Source: Methanolobus sp. UBA474 (GTDB taxonomy: Archaea > Halobacteriota > Methanosarcinia > Methanosarcinales > Methanosarcinaceae). From it: a stretch of 15,301 nt of DNA. This document shows positions 12,667 to 15,301 of the stretch, piece by piece. Each line of letters opens with the position of its first letter. The stretch's first letter is position 1. The position numbers and the translations under genes are program-made. The notes under the pieces were generated by a model. That model ran no database searches, was not told where the DNA came from, and saw only the letters and a program-made list of their open reading frames with translations. The stretch covers positions 13,738-29,038 of the forward strand of contig DANZ01000141.1 of NCBI GenBank assembly GCA_002501695.1, in the 5' to 3' direction.

Positions 12667-14148
12667 TCATTCCTGGACCTTTTTTAATGTGAACCAGAAG
12701 ACAGCCCCCTTCCCTTCCGCATTATCTACTACCCCTACACGTTCACCATGCAGGTCCACAATTCTTTTCACTATGGCAAGCCCAATTCCGTTCCCTTTTA
12801 TATCCTCTTTATGCAATCTGTTAAAACGATCGAAAACAGATTCCTTGTCTTTATCTGGTATGCCATCTCCCTGGTCAGCAACACTTACCTTCCATTTGTC
12901 ATCAATATCATCTACCTTTATCGTGATAGTGGTATTAGGGGGAACGTATTTGATCGCGTTTGAAAGCAGGTTAGAGATAACACCTTTTATCATAGGATTG
13001 GCAAGTGCATGATGAGGACCGCCTGACATGAGATCTAGTTTGATATTCTTATTTTTCAGTTCAGATGCAAAATTATCCAGCTCATCTTTTATCAGGGATA
13101 CGATGTCTGTTCTTATGAACACCATCTCTTCCATAGATTCCAGTTTTGCAAGATGGGCCGCATCCTCTATAAGCTCGATAAGTTTCAAATTTGATCTTTT
13201 GATATTTTCTATAAGCCGTTTTTGTTTATCAGTCGTGTCTGTTTCTTCAAGAAGTTCTGTAAATGACTTCACCAGTCCTGCAGGATTTAACAGGTCATGG
13301 CGTAATACATCGGTGAAGAGGTCCTTGAGTTCGTTGGAATGTTTCAACTGATCTGCATATTCCATCAGTTTTATTTCATCTCTTCTTTTCTCGGTGATGT
13401 CTTCGCCTGATATCAGGATGCTTTTGATGTTGCCTTCCCTGTCTGTCAGGGCAGTATCGTACCATCTGAACAGTTTCTCTTTCCTCGTAATGGTCATTAC
13501 AGGATATTCGTGATATTCAGCTCCTTTAAAATCTCCTTTTTGCAGCTTGTCATATTTGCCTTTCACATAGTCTCTGTAACTTTCTGCAACAAAAAGGTCC
13601 ATCCAGTCTCTATTGATGATGTTGTCCCTTTTATATCCCAGAATTTCGGCACCTTTCTTGTTGATGTGGACCAGTTTATAATCCTTGTCAATGACTGCCA
13701 TCAAAATACCTGCGTAATCAAGATATTCGTATGCTTTGTTACGGTCCATAAGCAATGAATCATGATGTTCCTTGATACGCAAAAGAGCTGTTATCTTTTT
13801 GTCCAGCTCAAACCTGTCCGCAGGCTTTTTCAGGAAATCATCTGCGCCAACCTCAATGCCTTTCTGGTGATCGTTCCTGGAGGTCAGGGCTGTGAGCATT
13901 ATGACCGGTATAAAATCGAGTTTGTAGTCATGTTTGATTATTCTGCATACGTCAAAGCCGTCCATCCCGGGCATGATAATATCCAGCATTATGAGATCAG
14001 GTTCTTCCTTTCTCACCATGTTGAGTGCATCCATGCCATTTGACGCTGTTATTACATCATAGTTTTCTGATAGATAAGATGTAAGAAGTGCTACGTTTAT
14101 CTTCTCATCATCGACGATCAATATTTTGTGTTTATGGTCCGATTGCAT
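12667..14148 (-). CDS. Hybrid REC-PAS sensor histidine kinase
   Basis: The 493-residue soluble protein begins with a receiver domain (about 7-122; acidic pocket Asp13/Asp14, phospho-acceptor Asp56 in LDIIMPGMDG, Lys108 in KKP). A PAS domain follows (about 137-255), then a histidine-kinase dimerisation helix with the probable phospho-histidine His284 (VLRHDLLNPAG), and a HATPase_c domain with N box (NLLSNAIKY), G1 (DQGDGIPD), F (FDRFNRL) and G2 (GNGIGLAIVKRI). No membrane helix is present, so the signal is cytoplasmic. Such REC-PAS-kinase proteins are common in Methanosarcinales and often lack an adjacent DNA-binding partner, as here. It lies just upstream of nifH on the same strand; a role in nitrogen control is possible but unproven. 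Confidence 0.92.
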   Translation of the reverse strand: MQSDHKHKILIVDDEKINVALLTSYLSENYDVITASNGMDALNMVRKEEPDLIMLDIIMPGMDGFDVCRIIKHDYKLDFIPVIMLTALTSRNDHQKGIEVGADDFLKKPADRFELDKKITALLRIKEHHDSLLMDRNKAYEYLDYAGILMAVIDKDYKLVHINKKGAEILGYKRDNIINRDWMDLFVAESYRDYVKGKYDKLQKGDFKGAEYHEYPVMTITRKEKLFRWYDTALTDREGNIKSILISGEDITEKRRDEIKLMEYADQLKHSNELKDLFTDVLRHDLLNPAGLVKSFTELLEETDTTDKQKRLIENIKRSNLKLIELIEDAAHLAKLESMEEMVFIRTDIVSLIKDELDNFASELKNKNIKLDLMSGGPHHALANPMIKGVISNLLSNAIKYVPPNTTITIKVDDIDDKWKVSVADQGDGIPDKDKESVFDRFNRLHKEDIKGNGIGLAIVKRIVDLHGERVGVVDNAEGKGAVFWFTLKKVQE

Positions 14149-14156
14149 CTTGCCTA

Positions 14157-14187
14157 TTATTATATATATACTACTATATTATTTTTG
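14157..14187 (-). promoter_or_regulatory. AT-rich promoter of the kinase gene
   Basis: The 31 bases before the kinase ATG are almost all A/T (a TATATATATA run and ATAATATAG on the minus strand). A TATA box centred near 14178 would start transcription only a few bases before the ATG (14148), so the message may be nearly leaderless; only a weak AGGCAAG precedes the ATG. Confidence 0.4.
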
Positions 14188-14231
14188 CCCTTTCCTATAT
14201 AATTGTATACACAGGAAAATATGGTCTCTAC

Positions 14232-14382
14232 TTACATCTTGTTTGCAAGGATATCCGGGCCAGGCAGTCTGTCCAGGTCTGCAAGGCTCTTCTCCTTGAG
14301 CCAGAATATGTCGAGGTTGGTTTTTCCTCGCCACGATTTACTCGTAGCTGAATTTGCGGAAGCGTCCTTCGGGATCCTTCAT
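14232..14382 (-). pseudogene. Relic of type I restriction methyltransferase (hsdM) 3' end
   Basis: Read on the minus strand, 14382-14338 encodes DPEGRFRKFSYE and then a TAA exactly where the family continues with an EEI(I/V)xRD motif. The next bases still give IVAR, and after a frame change 14324-14235 encodes KTNLDIFWLKEKSLADLD followed by RLPGPDILANKM. These are the conserved closing motifs of HsdM N6-adenine methyltransferases (family consensus KFSYEEIIARDKTNLDIFWLKD and NLPDPDVLA). One nonsense codon, one frameshift and loss of both the catalytic part and the final helix make it a dead fragment. No hsdS or hsdR is in the window. It marks a spot where foreign or mobile genes have come and gone. 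Confidence 0.75.
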
Positions 14383-14405
14383 GATGTTATGGCAGAAGGA
14401 TTACT

Positions 14406-14949
14406 CTATTCTTGTGCTTCAGCCATCTCTTTTCTTATTTTCCTTCTCAGGAATTTTTCAGCGGTCCATCCGATCACATTGTAATGCGGATTGACAGGTA
14501 CGTCCAACTAATACTTTGCCTGTGGCCTTAGCCAGCCTTTCTCTTTCCAGTATGTGTGGTCGGCGGGTGAATCCCGGGCAAGCTCTCCAAAACTTGCTTT
14601 CTGAGCACGGAAAACTATTACGCTCCCGAGTCCGGGTGAACCGCGTTCTTTTTTCAGCTTCTGCTCGTTTTCAATCTCTTTCTTTCCGGATATTGGCATG
14701 GGGAGAGTTACAATGCCTGCCATGTGAGATACTTCAAAACCCCATATCCCCGCTACCAAGTGAAGGTAATCGAGTATCTCTTTAAGGCCGAGCGCTCCGG
14801 TGGTAGAGAGAAACAAGGCTTTTTTATGAAAAAAGCGGGGACAATGAAACATATGAGAAAAGCGGTCTATAAAGGTTTCCATGAGTGCGGAAACATTCAT
14901 GCCATAGGCAGATGTTTTTCGGGCTTCTCATTACAACTAGGATCTTCAT
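14406..14949 (-). pseudogene. Broken flavodoxin-like NAD(P)H-dependent FMN reductase with in-frame TAG
   Basis: The start is intact: GGAGGTG eight bases before ATG 14949, then MKILVVMRSPKN, the opening strand and phosphate loop of the family. Within a few codons the match jumps, in another reading frame, to AYGMNVSALMETFIDRF, so roughly 70 residues (rest of the first half) are missing and the frame is shifted. From 14900 the C-terminal half is well kept (FFHKKALFLSTTGALGLKE, WGFEVSH, YWKEKGWL). A TAG at 14510-14508 interrupts it, but the same frame continues with LDVPVNPHYN and a basic helix, the natural end of this family, to a second TAG at 14408-14406. The internal deletion makes it a pseudogene; the first TAG could be decay or an old pyrrolysine codon. 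Confidence 0.75.
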
Positions 14950-15202
14950 GGCCTGAACACCTCCTTTTAATATCTAAGTCCCGGGAACCAGGAAAGGTCA
15001 GGCCTACTTTCCACCCTCCATCTCCGGATTCTCTGTGGTGTCATGATCCGGTCAATCACACACTAAAAGTCACATTTCGATCTTCCGGACGATGACGTGC
15101 TTTTCGGGACGGGAGCAGGGAATAAAAAATATTTAGATAATTCCCGGATTGGAATTTACTGAGCTTTACCGGTAAAATTAGAAGGAGGTAGAGGAAATGC
15201 GC
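14950..15202. other. Gene-free spacer between glnK and the flavoprotein relic
   Basis: No coding region could be supported on either strand. The stretch holds a CCGGAT/ATCCGG inverted repeat (near 15023-15050), an A-rich run at 15123-15130 that reads as T6 on the minus strand and could end the glnK transcript, and the ribosome-binding site of the decayed flavoprotein gene at its left edge. Confidence 0.5.
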
Positions 15203-15213
15203 TTAAAGCGCAT
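15197..15213 (-). terminator. Palindrome overlapping the glnK stop codon
   Basis: ATGCGCTT (15197-15204) and AAGCGCAT (15206-15213) are perfect 8-base arms around one base; as RNA this gives a 6-base GC-rich stem with a 5-base loop. The stop codon of the PII gene lies in the loop. On the minus strand it is followed by ATTTCC and pyrimidine-rich sequence, with a T6 run about 70 bases further on. It may be a terminator or a 3'-end protecting hairpin. Confidence 0.5.
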
Positions 15214-15301
15214 CTCCATCTGTTTCCCCGGTGCGTATCCTTATGATCTTTGCAACAGGGTAGACAAAGATCTTGCCGTCTCCTATGGATCCGGTTGCTG
15301 C
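15203..15301 (-). CDS. glnK: PII signal-transduction protein GlnK, C-terminal fragment at window edge
   Basis: The last 32 codons of a PII protein enter from the right edge. They contain TGSIGDGKIFVYPV, the B/C-loop region that binds ATP and ADP, and the closing IIRIRTGETDGDAL, which is the canonical GlnK/GlnB ending and differs from NifI1 and NifI2 in this window. The T-loop and the uridylylation-site tyrosine lie outside, so its form cannot be checked. GlnK usually controls the ammonium channel AmtB and glutamine synthetase; no amtB lies downstream here, so it would have to be upstream. GlnK rather than another PII type is likely from the YPV...RTGE..DAL ending. Confidence 0.85.
   Translation of the reverse strand, partial: AATGSIGDGKIFVYPVAKIIRIRTGETDGDAL

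Noticed and set aside
14203..14484. Plus-strand frames of 87-93 residues at 14.1-14.5 kb
   Set aside because: They have no recognisable domains and lie opposite the hsdM and flavoprotein relics, which explain the sequence better on the minus strand.
14508..14900. A complete 130-residue gene from ATG 14900 to TAG 14508
   Set aside because: The ATG is internal to the flavoprotein family match (AYGMNVSALME), lacks a ribosome-binding site, and both ends of the family extend beyond this frame.
1..15301. CRISPR array, tRNA, rRNA or insertion sequence
   Set aside because: No regularly spaced repeats, no cloverleaf-like segment and no transposase motif were seen on reading both strands.

Overview
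The window reads as chromosome of a nitrogen-fixing methanogenic archaeon of the Methanosarcinales, probably a methylotrophic member of the Methanosarcinaceae. The evidence is the gene order nifH-nifI1-nifI2-nifD-nifK-nifE-nifN (two PII-like genes inside the operon is the methanogen/clostridial arrangement), archaeal TATA-like promoters, an FtsX-type exporter whose middle gene is a COG1361-like surface protein, a hybrid REC-PAS kinase and an archaeal-variant ferredoxin:thioredoxin reductase. The genus is an inference; no rRNA or tRNA is present.

Layout. (a) 1-2764, plus strand: an export operon of ABC ATPase (3' end only), a secreted and membrane-anchored CARDB/NEW3-like protein, and a MacB/FtsX permease; all start/stop codons overlap. 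(b) 2952-4870, plus strand: a compact redox operon of two small Rieske proteins, a glutaredoxin, a ferredoxin:thioredoxin reductase catalytic subunit and a nitroreductase-family flavoprotein. Both Rieske proteins carry the extra cysteine pair that forms a disulfide in bc1-type Rieske proteins, beside two thiol/disulfide enzymes. (c) 4913-12332, minus strand: the complete structural and cofactor-scaffold nif operon, with nifI1/nifI2 for post-translational switch-off. nifB, nifX and nifV are not in the window. (d) 12333-12666: the nifH promoter and leader, plus several inverted repeats that may belong to the kinase terminator or to an unannotated small RNA. (e) 12667-14148, minus strand: a REC-PAS-histidine kinase. 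(f) 14232-14949, minus strand: a gene graveyard with a decayed type I methyltransferase (hsdM) 3' end and a flavodoxin-like FMN reductase with an internal deletion, a frameshift and an in-frame TAG. (g) 15203-15301, minus strand: the last 32 codons of a GlnK-type PII protein.

How the parts relate. NifH passes electrons to NifDK, NifEN assembles the iron-molybdenum cofactor precursor, and NifI1/NifI2 sense 2-oxoglutarate and energy state and inhibit NifDK. The nearby glnK suggests a wider nitrogen-control region. The redox operon converges on the nif operon and is not co-transcribed with it; any functional tie to nitrogenase is inference.

The most notable items are the disulfide-type Rieske pair next to FTR and glutaredoxin, a NifN that keeps all three P-cluster-type cysteines, perfect stem-loops overlapping the nifK and glnK stop codons, a foldable nifH leader, and the TAG-interrupted flavoprotein relic. 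No CRISPR array, insertion sequence, tRNA or rRNA was seen.
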